Shown: positions 33,959-46,995 of the stretch, piece by piece
Position numbering within the stretch: the stretch's first letter is position 1
Layout of the letters: the number at the start of each line of letters is the position of its first letter
Assembly (NCBI RefSeq): GCF_037975245.1
Contig: NC_092569.1
Coordinates: 7,126,501 to 7,190,500, forward strand
From: Apostichopus japonicus
Lineage: Eukaryota; Echinodermata; Holothuroidea; Aspidochirotida; Stichopodidae
Reading direction: 5' to 3'
DNA length: 64,000 nt
Translations under genes and position numbers: made by a program
The notes under the pieces: generated by a model
What the model was told of the DNA's origin: nothing
Databases searched by the model: none
Seen by the model: only the letters and a program-made list of their open reading frames with translations

Positions 33959-36505
33959 ATCATACATGTACAACTCCAATTTGGCTCGGAGCTTGTGATG
34001 GAACAGATAATCTCAGGAATGCAAGATTATCAAATGGGTTATTAAGCAAGCATTTTCGAGAAGAAAGTTCTGTACGCATAATGGTGGTGGAGATTGGTAC
34101 AATGAGGAGGGTGGTAGTCTAGGCCAGGATGAGCTTGAAGGAGAGGAAGGCCACTGGTGCTAAAAGGTTTATATCAAGTGTGCCAGACATGGTAGAGTGG
34201 CAATGCAGGTTTGGGGAAATACCGAGTGAAGTTCTTTACTTGTTAACATTTATGAGACTTTGTCACTTTCTTCTGTACCTGTGAGAGTATCACAATGTGA
34301 GCAGGATATTTCTCACACCGTTTCAACTGCAAGGATAATTTATCTGCAAACTGCTAGTATAATTTATCTGCAAACTGCTAGTATACTACTACTCCTCATA
34401 TATCAAATATCACGCTCCGGCAACAGAATTAATTTAGGGAATTTGTCTACTGAGCTGCAAGTGTGAAGTGTTAGTTTACAGTCAAAGGCTGCATGATCTT
34501 CAACAAACATGATCTGAGACATCATTCCCACCTTTCTTTCATTTATACTAGTAACACCATGACCATGATATCAATAACAACATGCAGCCACAAACATAAA
34601 ATGTACTTAGTAGACACTTACATACTGTACAGTGTTATTCATTGAGTAAGAGGCTGTTAGGAGCAATGACCTTGTTTAACACACTAATTGTAGTAAGATC
34701 TGTGTTACAAACAGCTAATTGTACCTTTACATTCAGTTTGAAATGAATATACAGCTTCAACATGGAATTTCACATCAAATACAAAATTATAATTCATATC
34801 TGTGCAGAGACCAGGGTTATAGAAGACAGGCCTTGAAGTAATGTTTTTGTACTGCTTGCAAACGTCACCTACCGCACACATAGAGTTTGACTCAAAGATC
34901 AAACTGAGACACCTACAGGACTGCATATTTTCACAAAGAGAGTACTGAACTTAATGTTTTTAAAAGGTTCTAAAACTTTTGTTACCAAACATATTTCATA
35001 ATTATAGTATTGATCATATTTAAGCAAGTCTTATGTTTTCACAATTTTCTCCATTATTGCAATGAAACTTAACTAGCATTTTTATGTACATAATCCAAAC
35101 TTCCCTGGTTTGGATATTTTACAAGCGAAAAACTAGTTTACCTTATTCCTCATAGCGAACAACCACTGTGGGAGGTCAGTGACAAACAGTTACCAGGTCA
35201 CTCTATAGACACAGATTAGTGGAGTGCAATAGTTGCAAGGAAACAGATGAGTGATGGGCAATGTTCAGTCAAGTTTGAGTATTGGGGGGTGGGGATATGA
35301 TCGAGTAATTCAAGCAGCTGGTTCCATTGTCCCTCATGAATACCTTTTCCCTCATGAAGACCTTGGCATATTATTCTACATACACATTTACCTGTCTGGC
35401 TTCAACATAATATGCACTCTAATCTACTTAGCACATCAACATTGGTAACGCTTGAGCACAGTTGCACCAATTAACCCACTTGAGAGTGAAGTTTCTATTT
35501 CTTCTCCTTCCATATCATTCTGAAGTCCTACATGTTTTTCCCCCATGATTTTCATCTACACATTGGCCTGGAAAGCAGTTAATTTATGATGCTAAGTAGC
35601 TATACATGTGCATGTGGAAGAAGCATAATGGCTCATTACTTACTATACAGTTGACATTGGGTGACTATCCAATTTAGCCCAATTGGGATTTTTAATACAG
35701 TTTGGAAGGCCATTTCATATGGGAAAGGATTTCACCTGGATAAAAAAAACCCCACCTAACTTTGGCTACTAGGGATTGAATCCACCACCTCCCAAATGCT
35801 AGGTTTCATTGCTTCTAATGTCTGCCACCACCTTTATCCACTCGGCCCTAGCAACAGTTCCCTCAAACAAACAATGTATTTGACGTGTCTGTGCAGTCAG
35901 TATTAACATAGCCCTATATTAATATAGCCCTATACCAAAAAATGACATTTGCTATGTCATTTGTGATGACATGATCAAACGTCTAGATAGTCCTGTTCAT
36001 GTTAAATTATATCTACAGTACAGTAGTTGTAAAACAGTTGTATAGTAAATCTACCTGTGGGATGCACAGAACTTGAGAGCAAACATGTCAGTTTCCATCT
36101 TTCATCTGTGGTACAGTTTGAAAGCAGTCTTACAGAGCAGTCTACAAGACACTGCATTGTTGTGTTCTCATTATCATGTACAGTGCAGTTAGAAGTTGTC
36201 CATACCTTTATAAGAGCTATATTCTGGGTATCTAAATCACTACAACACAGTGAAAATGACATCCCTGCACTTCGGAAGGCACATGGCAATATCCCCTCTG
36301 GAGGATAGGATAGGATATAATGTCAACCTTCTATGAATTCAGAGCTGCCAATGTGTATTATAAACCTGATTTACTGGGTACTAGTAAATCCAGTGACAAG
36401 AGATTCATCATGTAAAGTACTTACAGGCCCAAAAACCTACAAAGTAGGTGATAATGCAACCTTGGATCAATATCATGTAAATATTGGAACAACATGCACA
36501 AACAC
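33959..36505 (-). CDS. Unidentified protein, group of four phase-compatible exons
   Basis: I do not recognise the protein. Exons in transcript order are: 36425-36505 (donor CCT|GTAAGT; FQYLHDIDPRLHYHLLCRFL); one starting at 36239 (acceptor GTGTTGTAG; DLDTQNIALIK) with alternative donors at 36206 (AAG|GTATGG) or lower down; 34725-34920 or 34725-34944 (Cys-rich; CLSLIFESNSMCAVGDVCKQ, then FDVKFHVEAVYSFQTEC); and 33959-34011 (YLFHHKLRAKLELYMYD, donor GAT|GTAAGT). Phases at the three joints agree (2/2, 0/0, 1/1), which is unlikely by chance. The region after the 36206 donor stays open to 36055 and is also Cys-rich, so the exon end is uncertain. The mix of helical and Cys-containing segments does not reveal a domain. 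A SINE sits in the third intron. It may continue the exons at 39.4-40.2 kb. Confidence 0.45.
35650..35853 (-). mobile_element. tRNA-derived SINE, copy 1
   Basis: On the minus strand the head reads GGCCGAGTGGATAAAGG (box A type) with a box-B-like GGTGGATTCAATCCC 70 bases on. The body GTGGGGTTTTTT..ATCCAGG and CATATGAAATGGCCTTCCAA matches that of the copy at 49928 in the same order. The shared head and body define one family. It is decayed. Confidence 0.65.
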
Positions 36506-39380
36506 CTAACAAGCTTAGTTACTGTACACACACATGGTGCATGGCTAGTTAATTTATGTAAGGAGAAAATATGAAACTACAGGACAACTGATGTTTCCTA
36601 TACGCTCCGTGGATATACAGTAACATTGGTACATTGTTAGTCATCTACTGTAGAAATTTGGGATCAACAAGGCATCTCCAATGTTTTTGAAATAATGTTT
36701 CTGTTCATCCCTATGGTAGATTAAGAGTTGTGCGATCTGTATTTGAGGTGAGGTACTATACTATATGATTTGCACCCAGGTACAGTACGATGTGATTATA
36801 CAGTAATGTGCAGGAAGATACTAGATTCACCGACATGAGATATATCCCAAAACTTAAACTTTCCTATACTCAATCCTACCATCCCGTTCAGCGTCTTTTG
36901 AACACTAAATCATTCCCTGAAGTGCAGCTTTGTCCTCCCCTGACCTGCCATGACTTTCGACCTTCACAAATACAATCTAGTTCTTGAACTCACTAAGGCA
37001 GATCCACATACCAAGTACCTATTCCACATACCAAGTACCTAGGACTTGAGTCAGAAACAAGGTGCAGTTTTGAAGGAAACAAAGAATGTCAGTGCTGCAA
37101 CTGCTGCTACATACTCAACAATGGAAAAAAATTATAAGCGACCCAAACTAGTGTAATCACACTGTGGCTGTTGATGCAAATTTGGCTTATTTTATAACCT
37201 CAAATGGATGGAGGGAAGGAAGGCTCAATAGTAAAGAGTAAAAAGAGTAAAACAATTAATGCTGACTACTCTGCACAGCAAAACAAAATCACCTTGAAAA
37301 TTAGTGAACTACAATTTGCAGTTCTTAGCTGAAGTTCTGACACTCTATAAATACAATATAACATAAATAAAAATTTAAGGGATACATGTATTCACTTATT
37401 AAATCACTCTGAAGTGACTGACTGTGACTTGTACAAAGTGGACTCAAACCCAACCATCACATTTGGCTTGTATGACAGAGATATTTGTGAAGAACGACTC
37501 CCCAAAACAGCTAAGAAAAAATCGTCATCCATATGAGAGATGTGCTCATTTAAACATCATATCTGGGAGCTGTCCTTTCTAAATCTGTGATGTCATAGTG
37601 CCACTTGGAATGGAAACCTTTTACTTCCTCTTTGTTGTTCATTTCATATTTTCATATTTTCAAATGTGGCAATTTGCGTTGATTCTCGAGATTTTTCAAT
37701 ACAAGGATACTATACCAATGACGTAAACTAGGCTAACTGTAAAGTTTCAACTCAAACTATTCCCGAAAAGTGCAAAAAATATGACATATTATAGGAACCT
37801 TGTGAATATATAACGGACAAGGTACTTTGAATAGCAAGGTAAACAGTAAACAAAAATCAGCTGAGGAAATGTACGTACTGCGCGAAGGGACAGTTACCCC
37901 ATATCATATTGCATACGATGCCCTAAAAACCCAAGAAAATTTGTCACTCTGCGAAAATAAAACAGCAAGGATACATAAGAGAGAAAATCATGGAACCAGA
38001 AGAACCCGATCGGTACGTAACATTCGCGAGAACGATACTGTATCACTCTACTCGGTGTTACATAGGCAAGTTACTGTAGTACAATCAGACCTATTAATGT
38101 GTGACTTACACTGGTTAGGCCTGAATAACATTATGTACACGCTGTGCATTTTGCACTAAAAGCAATGTAGCTTTGAGTGTAGCGCAATAGGGGCCGTTAG
38201 TTTCCGGACCCGTTAGTTTCCTCTCTTGAAAAACCTTACAGTAGTTTCCTCCTCTAACAACATGGGAGAAAAAACACATTTTTTCAGGAGAGGAAAGTAA
38301 CGTTTCTCATAAGGGAATGCAATAAGGCATATTGGCTAGGCCATGTGGAGATTTAAGTAGTGCTTTGCAGCAAGGGATTACCATGCCAATGAATGAGTCT
38401 ATTTTTAGCACCAATTCATACATAAACATCTCTTCACTGATTGGTTAAATTTGAATAGGCGGTTTTGTAGAGCTGCATGTGATAAATACTAAATGATTCG
38501 ATGTGTCAGGGAGACACTTATCTCAGAATCATATAAAAGCCTTAATTACTTGCTAATTAATGTTCGTTGTGGGGAAAAAAGTATGAGAAAGTCTTAGTTT
38601 TGTCTTTTGTGATTGTATTATGATAAAAACTTGATAGACACAGAAAAAATTGAGGAAAACGGCGACTCACAAAATGCTGCTTTAACAGTGTTGACACTGA
38701 AAACTATGCTATCATTTTTTCATGATAAGCGATTGAATTGTGTAGATCCGGCACTTGAAAAACCATTACAGAATATAGTTAAACATTGTAATACATAAAG
38801 AAAAAAACATGAACAATTGAAGCACGTGTGGAGTGAGGATGTCTTCTTTAGACTTGACCAAGTCTTAAGCCTTGTGTGACGGAACATTAAATTTTTCATA
38901 TTTCCCACATGTAATGAGATCTTTTTGAATCTGTTTGGGAAAGTTGTTCATGATGACAGTTACCTCTATCACAATTGACATGTGCAGATATTTTGACTTT
39001 CAAGACTTGACTAATATGTTCACATGAGTTGACTTGAAAATGACTTGAGCACACTGGTAAATAAGTTGACCACAGTTTATTTGATCTCAGCCTCATCCAA
39101 AGATGAGTCATTGAAACTCTGCACAATGCAAACTTTGTGTAGGAATTTGGCATTATACCATGTTGCTATGTGATAACAAATAGACCATTCCAAGGTTTGC
39201 AGAATCCAATTATACCCTTTCTGGGATATAATTAGTACTGTAGATAAACAAAGTACATTTCATCATAACTCATTAAAGAGTACATTTCACAAATAGGACT
39301 TTTCAAATAATTTGCTTTGTGTTTAATAGGGCATCAGGAATGATAGTCATACTGATAACTATGGAATGATCCATTTTTAC
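36506..39380. other. Intergenic or intronic; GC and CpG rise near 37.8-38.1 kb
   Basis: No firm exon. Around 37990 on + there is ATGGAACCAGAAGAACCCGA followed by CG|GTACGTAAC, a possible short first coding exon (MEPEEPDR) in a locally CpG-richer stretch. This is speculative. A palindromic patch with GTTAGTTTCC and GAGGAAAGTAAC lies at 38190-38320. Confidence 0.25.
38638..38798 (+). CDS. Candidate terminal exon, unknown protein
   Basis: The sequence after TTGATAG reads open for 52 residues to TAA: TEKIEENGDSQNAALTVLTL, then KTMLSFFHDKRLNCVDPALE, then KPLQNIVKHCNT. The amphipathic, charged composition looks coding. The acceptor has only a modest pyrimidine tract (TTTTGTCTTTTG, 25 bases upstream). 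No family is recognised and no upstream exon was found. It lies between the two groups of minus-strand exons, so if real it is a separate gene or a retro-derived fragment. Confidence 0.28.
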
Positions 39381-40194
39381 CTGTGAATTCACCGTGGACT
39401 TTGGCGGTACCAAGATGTTACCTTGGTAGTACTCGCTATATACAATTACATTAGGACTATAGAGTTATGATTAGATGGAACCTTCCAAGGGAAATGGCTT
39501 CTGGAGAACTGTATACACAACACCAATAGATGAGAATACAATATTTCTACGTCCCACTCTTAATTAATCATTCAGTACTAAACACACACAAAAAAAAAAA
39601 AACATCCTAAGTAGGTACTTAGCATTTGGAATCAATTTACCTTTCAAATCCTCACCACTAGTTGGAGATGCGTGTTTACGACTTGTATTTTCAGCCAAGA
39701 CTATGACATTCAACTCTTCAGACCCCAATTGCCTGATCTCTGCACAAAAAGAAAACAAACAGGTTAGGTCATTTTATACATGTTTGTACTTGGATTACCT
39801 TTATGCAAGTCATGCAAACCATAAAAATCACATTTTAAAGTCTCCCTTTACCATATATTTATTTACATTTCTCTTCCTGCAAGTACTGTCTAGATGCAGC
39901 AAAAGCCTTCAGGTTCCTGTACACTCCCCAATGTTAATGCACTGTTATAGTAGAAAGCTGTGACCATACAATTAGTGTCATACACGCAAAACTTACACTG
40001 CTTCTTGCCCAAAATCCATTTCAACACTTGGCTTCACACAACTACAACGACTTACAAGCTGTGCAAATTGATTGCTAAACTGCAAGTAGTTGCCAACGTT
40101 GGTAACAAGCCTGCTCTGCTGTCTTCTACACTGGCATAGCAAATTAACAACAACATTAAGGGTCTGTGGCAGTGCAGCAGCAGCAGCTATCAGT
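39381..40194 (-). CDS. Unidentified protein, upstream exon group
   Basis: Four minus-strand blocks have good splice sites. The first, 39997-40194, has acceptor TTATTATTCCAG, donor AGT|GTAAGT and 65 codons, including LPQTLNVVVNLLCQCRRQQS and QFSNQFAQLVSRCSCVKPS. The second, 39867-39916, has VNLKAFAASRQYLQEEK and is in phase with the first. The third, 39641-39739, has a very strong acceptor TTTTCTTTTTGTGCAG and reads IRQLGSEELNVIVLAENTSR. The fourth, 39381-39435, reads EYYQGNILVPPKSTVNSQ with donor CAG|GTAAAAA. The helical, Leu-rich first block suggests a HEAT/armadillo-like or coiled segment, which is inference. Direct joining of blocks 2 and 3 would create TAG, and blocks 3 and 4 differ in phase, so exons are missing or the model is wrong there. 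I do not recognise the protein. Confidence 0.45.
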
Positions 40195-40263
40195 CTGGAA
40201 TAATAATTACAGCCTCAGAGCAATGCTACAATTGACAGTGTTGAGAAAAGTTAACACATACGT

Positions 40264-40536
40264 GTGCTTTACAACAATGAATATTCCATAGATTTGGTAG
40301 CACATTACCATGGCTTCCAAGTATTGCAATATGCACTACATGCAAGTTTAAACAATTAAACATGGGAGCTACATAAATACAGCTCCTTGATGGGAACGTG
40401 CTTTACAACAATGAATATTCCATGGATTTGGAAGCACATTCCCATGGCTTCCAAGTATTGCAATGCTGCTACATGCAAATATAAACAATTAAACATGGGA
40501 GCTACATAAATACAGAGCTCTCCTTGATGGGAAGGT
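40264..40536 (+). repeat. 134-bp tandem duplication
   Basis: Units at 40264-40397 and 40398-40536 share GTGCTTTACAACAATGAATA, CCATGGCTTCCAAGTATTGC and CATGGGAGCTACATAAATAC, and differ by a few substitutions and a 5-base insertion. It is a recent local duplication. Confidence 0.9.
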
Positions 40537-43500
40537 TCTGCAGACATCACACCAATTGAAGACAAAATACAGTATTTGCTTGCCTTCAAAATCCAACGAA
40601 ATATGTGCAATCGAATGCAGGCTAGTCACTATCATCAGAATTCAGAGTGCTTAGTGGTCTTTCATGACAGTTCATCTCTAACAAATCAAAATGGTACTTA
40701 TATTAAAAAAACTTATCAAAATTTTAGTCTCATTATGAAGGGGATGCAATTTCACATGTATCCACGACTTTAGTGACAAGGTTGGATCAACACTTCAAGG
40801 AGAATGGTAAAATATTGAAGTACAGTACCTGAGGTTAGGCTTTATGTTCAGATTGGTTTAATGGACTGCTGCAAACTAAATGTCTTTTAGAATTGCTTGC
40901 ATAGAATTTATTCACACAAATATCCATTGATACTTAATGTTACACATCCAGAATTACAGTCACCTTGTTTAACTTATTATTTCAATGACAAGATGACACT
41001 GTGTCTGGATTACACCAGGCACAGGATAGTCAGTGTCTACTACTACAACTGGAAAACAAATACTGTATGTACAAGAATGACTCATAGAGCACAAACTGGA
41101 ACATATCAGAATTGTAATTTCTGTGATTAAAACAAGTCTCAGGTTTCAATCACCGCTATGCAAGTTTCACTCAGTAGTTGTGTTATTCTAAAGCAAGCCT
41201 GATGCACTCAAAACTATGCTCACCAAAACTACCAGTCTACCACAGTAGGTTAATATTCAACAAAAGAAAATTGGTTACAAAACACAAATTAAGAAAACTA
41301 ATTAGCCACACTACTGTACGTAACCCTCATAAATTCCTTTCAAACAATTGTGTTGCAGACATATTGACAAGCAATATATGCCAGTAAATGATAGAACATG
41401 TAGAGATCTCTGAGTACAATGCCTACTGATGACTACCTAGGTAATCATCTGTAAACACTAAGCAGCTAGCCATCTCGTTAGCACAAGTATTCAGATGGAA
41501 AACCATTCTAACATCTCTTGAAATACTCAAGTGGAAGGAGACACCAACACAAGAGCTCTCATCACTGACAGAGCCATGGTAATATTGCTTCTTATGGCAG
41601 ATACAGTAGTTAAGAACAAATGCATAACTCGATCAGTGGCTGCTGGATGTCAGCATGAATGTCAAAAGCTTTTTCCAGCAATCACCAGCCAATTCTTCAA
41701 CAACTCTCCATGTTAGTAATTGCAACTAAATTGTTGCACTCTGGGCTACAGATGGGACAGTCTTAAATATTTTACTCTTTGTTGACAACTGAGTTGTAAC
41801 ATAGAAGACACATCTAAGTTAATTATGAATAGCTTCTAAATGTTTTGTAGGTAAATGCATTTTGCACATTATCCTCACCCTGATCATTGTTTTTTGTCTA
41901 TGTACTGTACAATTAGTTCTCAGATGTGGAACTGCATCTAATGTACTGTACAAGCAATCCTTCTCATTTGAAGTGCCCATTCAACAAGAACCTTGGTTTT
42001 TAGCTGTGCATGTTTAGTATTGTTTACATTATTTTTGAAAACATCTGTTGCAATTCATTGACACATAGGTCTTACTGTACTTGGAAGTGATAGTTTATAT
42101 TATCATAGCTACCCTCTTGAAAGAAGAGATTGTTACATTGTCACCAGATTCTAGATAGTAATCTGACTAGTTAGAACTGTAAGCTACATAATGCAAACAT
42201 TGATTTAGTTACTTGCTATGCCATGAATTTGTATTCAACCTTTCTGCTTTAATAATAAAAACAGTGAAACTTCACAATTAGTGCCCTTTTGCATCCTCAT
42301 CCATACATTAGAAGCAAAAGCAAAACAGATCTGTTTCTAACGAACATGTTCTTTGGAGTTTCTAAAATAAACTCAGCCATGTTAATGTGTGTGGAAACAT
42401 TGCATAAATTTACAGGGATTTGACAGGGCAAAGTCTCCTTAACTCAAATGCTGAAAAATAGCCATCGTTTGTCAACTTGACAAAAATACAGTGCTTTACG
42501 GATTCTGCAATAATAGGAAATGCTGAATTTGATCAGCGATTAAAGATTTCTGATTATTAACACTAAGCACACCACACTATACAAGATCCATATTGACCAG
42601 GTGCTCACTTCATCCAACCATCTATAAATTTAGATGGATAATGACACATATTGTGAATTTCACTTTAAAAACGAAAACCCACAGATATCGAAACAGGATA
42701 GGTTACCACCATAAGTACGGTCAACATACAGTATACTGTCAGTTGGCCTACGTATGCAGCTGTGTGAATGTCAGAAGCAAGCCTAGCCATCTTAGCGATT
42801 AAATATTTCAATGATTAAAGTCATGAATATCAAGTTCCTGAGTTGCATGATTCATATGATTTTGTAATATTATTTTCCAAACATTCTCAATAACTAGGCA
42901 AATGTTTCAGTGGATACAAACTTGAATTCGTCTTACAGATTACAGTTCCTAAATTCTAGAAATGGATTTTTATGATCTTTTATACATGAACAAGAAAAGA
43001 TTATTTGAGTAGTTTTATGAGTCATAACAGACTATTAAATTATTAAATCAGATGCACTGACGGTTATCTACTTCAGTAAGGCAGAGTATCTTCCATTATG
43101 TTGTTTGGGCAGCATAATATAGAAGCCATTGCAATAGCAATGTAGCACCTTTGTTGCCACTCTGCCCACAAGCCACAGCAGTGCTTCAATTGCCTTCACT
43201 TAAACAGTACTGTAAAATATTAACATTATGGAGAGGGCAGGATATGGTGTTAGTCTCACAGGTTTATCTTTGGTTAATTAAATTTAAGTTTGCCAAGGTT
43301 GTAACTTGTGTTTCAGGTAAGTCTATCGAAACGTTACTAAAGTTATCCACTATGCTATGCAAATATGTGGAATGGTTTCTACTCAGGGCTGGAAACCTAG
43401 ATTTGTTTAGGTACTGTCTACAGTAGAGGGTGCAGAGTGAAGAGGGTTTTGCTTATTGAGGTTCACATGTGAGGTTCACAAGATCCTCTCCATGTGGAGC

Positions 43501-46028
43501 AGGTTCAACCTGGAGTCAGAATACTGATTATTTCTTGCCTTCCATAGCGAGCAGCGATGAGAACCCTCAGTAAGCCTAAATGACAGTTGCACTGTGAACT
43601 AATATTCCAAGTAGCTGAATGCACAGAAAAGTCGATCCTTTCAATGAATACAGTAGGTGTGACATGGATCAGTGTTGCCATTAGGATGCACCATTGCGGG
43701 ATCCCAGCAATTTATCTAGAGAGTGTAATGTATACATACATCTTAGGATCACATACTGGTTACACTACATACTAGAAAGCCTGTTGGGACCCAACTATTG
43801 CATTATCATGTCTTGCCAATAATATTTATGTATTCATAGAAGCCAAGTACTGTAAATGGGTACAGTGACCAAATTATGGCAAAGGACTTTGGGCAGGACA
43901 GCTTTTGATGATCAGTGTTTTTGTAGGCACCAAGGCAAATATCCACATTTCAGCAGATTTGGACAAATGCTCTAGGAGTAGCATTTTTTATATTTACAGA
44001 AAATGACCTCAATGACCTTCAAATTAATAAACTATGATCGCATGTCTGAAAACTTAACTCACACAAACCATTGGCGAAATTTCAGCCAAATCTGATGAAA
44101 ACTTACGAAATGGCAGTCAGTCTAACAGTGGCAAAAAGTGACAGAATTTCGGCAGAATCACATGATCGCTATAGCTCAGCTGAAATCTAAAAAAATTAAC
44201 TTAAAAAAAAATAACTTTAAAGTATCACCTTGTAAATTGACCTGCTGCATGTTACTTTTACACACAGTACAGTACAGACTGCTCTATTTCTCAACTCTAC
44301 GGTCATACTCATACGCAAACTTTTATATGATAAAGTTAACACATCACATAAAGAATTCTCATCATATGCCAGTTATTGGGCAGCGACTTGGGAATGCTGG
44401 GTATTATTAATTATAGTAGTAGTTGCTAAAACGTTATCATTAATCTAAACAAACTTAACGTCAGTTGCAAATAGAAAGATGACTACAGTAAAACTACAGC
44501 AAATGTGCTGATTATGTCTACAGCAACAGACTGTTACTCCATTCAAGCATCTCCACCACACATCTCACAGTGCACTGTGGCTCATTGCTAGAACAAGTCA
44601 AACATGAAATCAACCTACAATGAGAAATGACAATTGTATAGATTGACTATCGTATAGAACCCAGTAGAGGGTTGCTAAGAAACTGACATTTAATGAAGTG
44701 TGGATAGAGGTTCTTTATTAACATTGAAGTATGAAGCTTCAAGATGACAAACCCAACACGGAATTTCTTACAGACTATCCTCGCACATATTCGAAGGGCC
44801 GTAAGATGATAATATAATCATAAATGAGGTAAAGTGAATGCACATTGAAAGCTACTACATACACATTACAATTTAATATATATCAGAGCAAGCATGTATG
44901 AGTGAAGATCATCAATGATTTAGCAACTCTTTGAGTAGTTCAATACTTTTCTTGATGACATTTAGTGCTAAAATTTTGCAATTACATGGGTCATGATAAT
45001 ATCGCAATTGATAATATCACAAAGATTGAAAAAAGTAAAGTTTCTTTCTGAGCCACCAAAAATCACTGATCTGTAAGTTTTACTGGTGGTCACATGTTTA
45101 TTTTCATCGAACGGCATCTGCAGAAAGCTACACACCTGTTACAGAAATCTGTTTTTTGTAGCACCATTTTCCGAGTCTCAATAGTCTGGAATAGTAAGTT
45201 GCCACTTTATATCTCCTCACTGAGTTGGCTACCATGGAGGCTATCATGGGCTACCATGGAGGCTGCACATTGAAATTAAACTACACTGCAATCGACACAC
45301 TCGATCAGACATAAAATAAATGTGAACCAGGCTGCTAACGATTGAAGAAATGACAAATACTTTGGCAATCGTAAAAGATTAATAACTTACGTATTTGCTA
45401 TTATGCACAATGCTCAAACATTGCTAGAACTGAATGTTGCACTGCAGAACAAGCGTACAGTATTACTGACAAGCAAACGCATGAATGTAACTGGGGCAGG
45501 TGCTTGCCAATTTTTAACACAACACAGTGCTAGCTAGTAGCTAGCTGGTCACAGGGGTCGATGAACTGCACATAAATTTGTGATGAAATACAACAGTTGG
45601 AAGCTGACCCTGGTGTTATTACTGGAATTTATTAAGCAGTACTGTACATTTGTCATTTGGGCATCTAGGCCAAACAGAGCGCAACTAAAAAATTTGTTGT
45701 AATAGTCATGTAAATAGTCTGTTTGAAAACACACATTTCAACTTTATGGAAGTTAATTACATGGCCTTTTGTCAAACAGGTTACAGGACGGGTAGACCAG
45801 GTTTTCTTACATTGAATTCACAGGATGATATCAAAATGAACCTTGCATGCAATGATAGAGAACAATGTAATAACAACACATGAAAGCGACAGAAACATTT
45901 TAAAGATTGTCCAGTAGGCATATTTGTCTCGCTCAGTGTCTCTTAATTATTGTAAGACTGTTATGCATGGAATAAAACACAACCATTAGGAGGCTGTAAA
46001 CAAAATTTACTACCAATAACGCATCAAA
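40537..46028. other. No supported gene
   Basis: AT-rich sequence. Good donor-like sites exist (+ at 43318, CAG|GTAAGT; - at 45389, GTAAGTTATT), but the frames before them are short and look non-coding. A tandem 21-24 bp repeat GGCTACCATGGAGGCT lies at 45228-45270. I see nothing else. Confidence 0.3.
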
Positions 46029-46340
46029 TCATTCGAGAAATATGTTCGAACTTGAACACTTGAAACACTTGACTTCGAAGCTGTTTACCGCCAAAAAAAC
46101 AAGACAATCAACATTTGCGGGGCTCAAGCTGGATCCCTTTTCTGTCACAATATTGCCAGCAGTGGAAAAGACTCGCTCGGAAGGAACGAAGTTGTGGGAA
46201 TAACCAACAACTTTTTGGCCAATAGGGCACAATGGGGATAAACATACTGGTGCTTAAACCACCATTCCAATGGATTTTCGCGTATGGCTAACCATTCGTC
46301 ACTAAAATATTGGTCCAACTCCTTTCCAACAACCACCGGA
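46029..46340 (-). pseudogene. hAT transposase C-terminal dimerisation region, frameshifted
   Basis: The minus strand encodes KELDQYFSDEWLAIRENPLE, then WWFKHQYVYPHCALLAKKLL and IPTTS. After a frame change near 46188 it reads VPSERVFSTAGNIVTEKGSS, then LSPANVDCLVFLAVN. The W..HQ..YP.L..LAK..L.IP.TS..SER.FS.AG..V...R..L.P..V..L..L pattern is the hAT dimerisation domain of ZBED-like transposases. A single missing base appears to explain the frame change. The DNA-binding and catalytic parts are not visible upstream. It is a decayed remnant of an autonomous hAT, a plausible relative of the helpers for the non-autonomous elements nearby. Confidence 0.85.
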
Positions 46341-46995
46341 TGATCAACTGCACTCTAGTTGTTGGCGTGATTTTCGGGTTGTAAAAATTAGATTTAAACT
46401 CGTTTGTAATTACTGCATTAGAGTATTGATCACAAGGGTTGATCATTTCATTACTCAAAGTGTCGTATCAAAACTGACGAGACGAAACAGTTTAACCTCG
46501 TCGGCGGATCGAACTTTGAAATTAGCAAGATTCTAATAAAATTATTTATCATTGTGAGCGAAAAGTACTGTGCTGTAGGTATTAAGCGAAAAATTATTTT
46601 TTTCGTATCCATCTGACAGGACTGAAAAAAAAACATTCATTGTACTATAGCTGCAAGTTTGAAGATAGTAAATGATAGTAACATTTCTGTATATGATTTT
46701 GTCAGTGAACTTGTAATCCTTACAGACTATTGTTATCACGCTGAGGAATTGTCGCGGCCATGTGACCGCAAATGCTCTAGATAAACACTCCACTCTTTTG
46801 TTCCTTTTGGGCTAGTCAACTTTACCTCGGACATTTTCGGACACTTTGGGCTTTGAATACAGAGTTTGAGGTGTTACTCTTTAACCGGATGCTCAGACAG
46901 AACGAGACAGATCCGGACATTTTCAGACGTTTTCGGACATTTTCGGATATTTTAAAATCGGACGACTAGGTCGACCTCGACGGAACACCACTGTA

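Noticed and set aside
35846-35853. CRISPR array or other prokaryotic features anywhere in the window
   Set aside because: The tandem repeats seen are minisatellites, duplications or transposon internals. The introns, SINEs and hAT/Penelope elements show a eukaryotic animal genome.
37827-38159. 110-codon open frame on +
   Set aside because: No recognised motif. The more coding-like reading is a different, very short frame (ATG at about 37990), and even that is speculative.
40805-40880. Minus-strand exon with donor CAG|GTACTG upstream of 40194
   Set aside because: All three frames contain stops between the plausible acceptor and the donor.
43151-43426. Plus-strand exon ending at CAG|GTAAGT (43318)
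   Set aside because: The donor is strong, but the frame before it is short, hydrophobic and AT-driven, with no recognisable protein.
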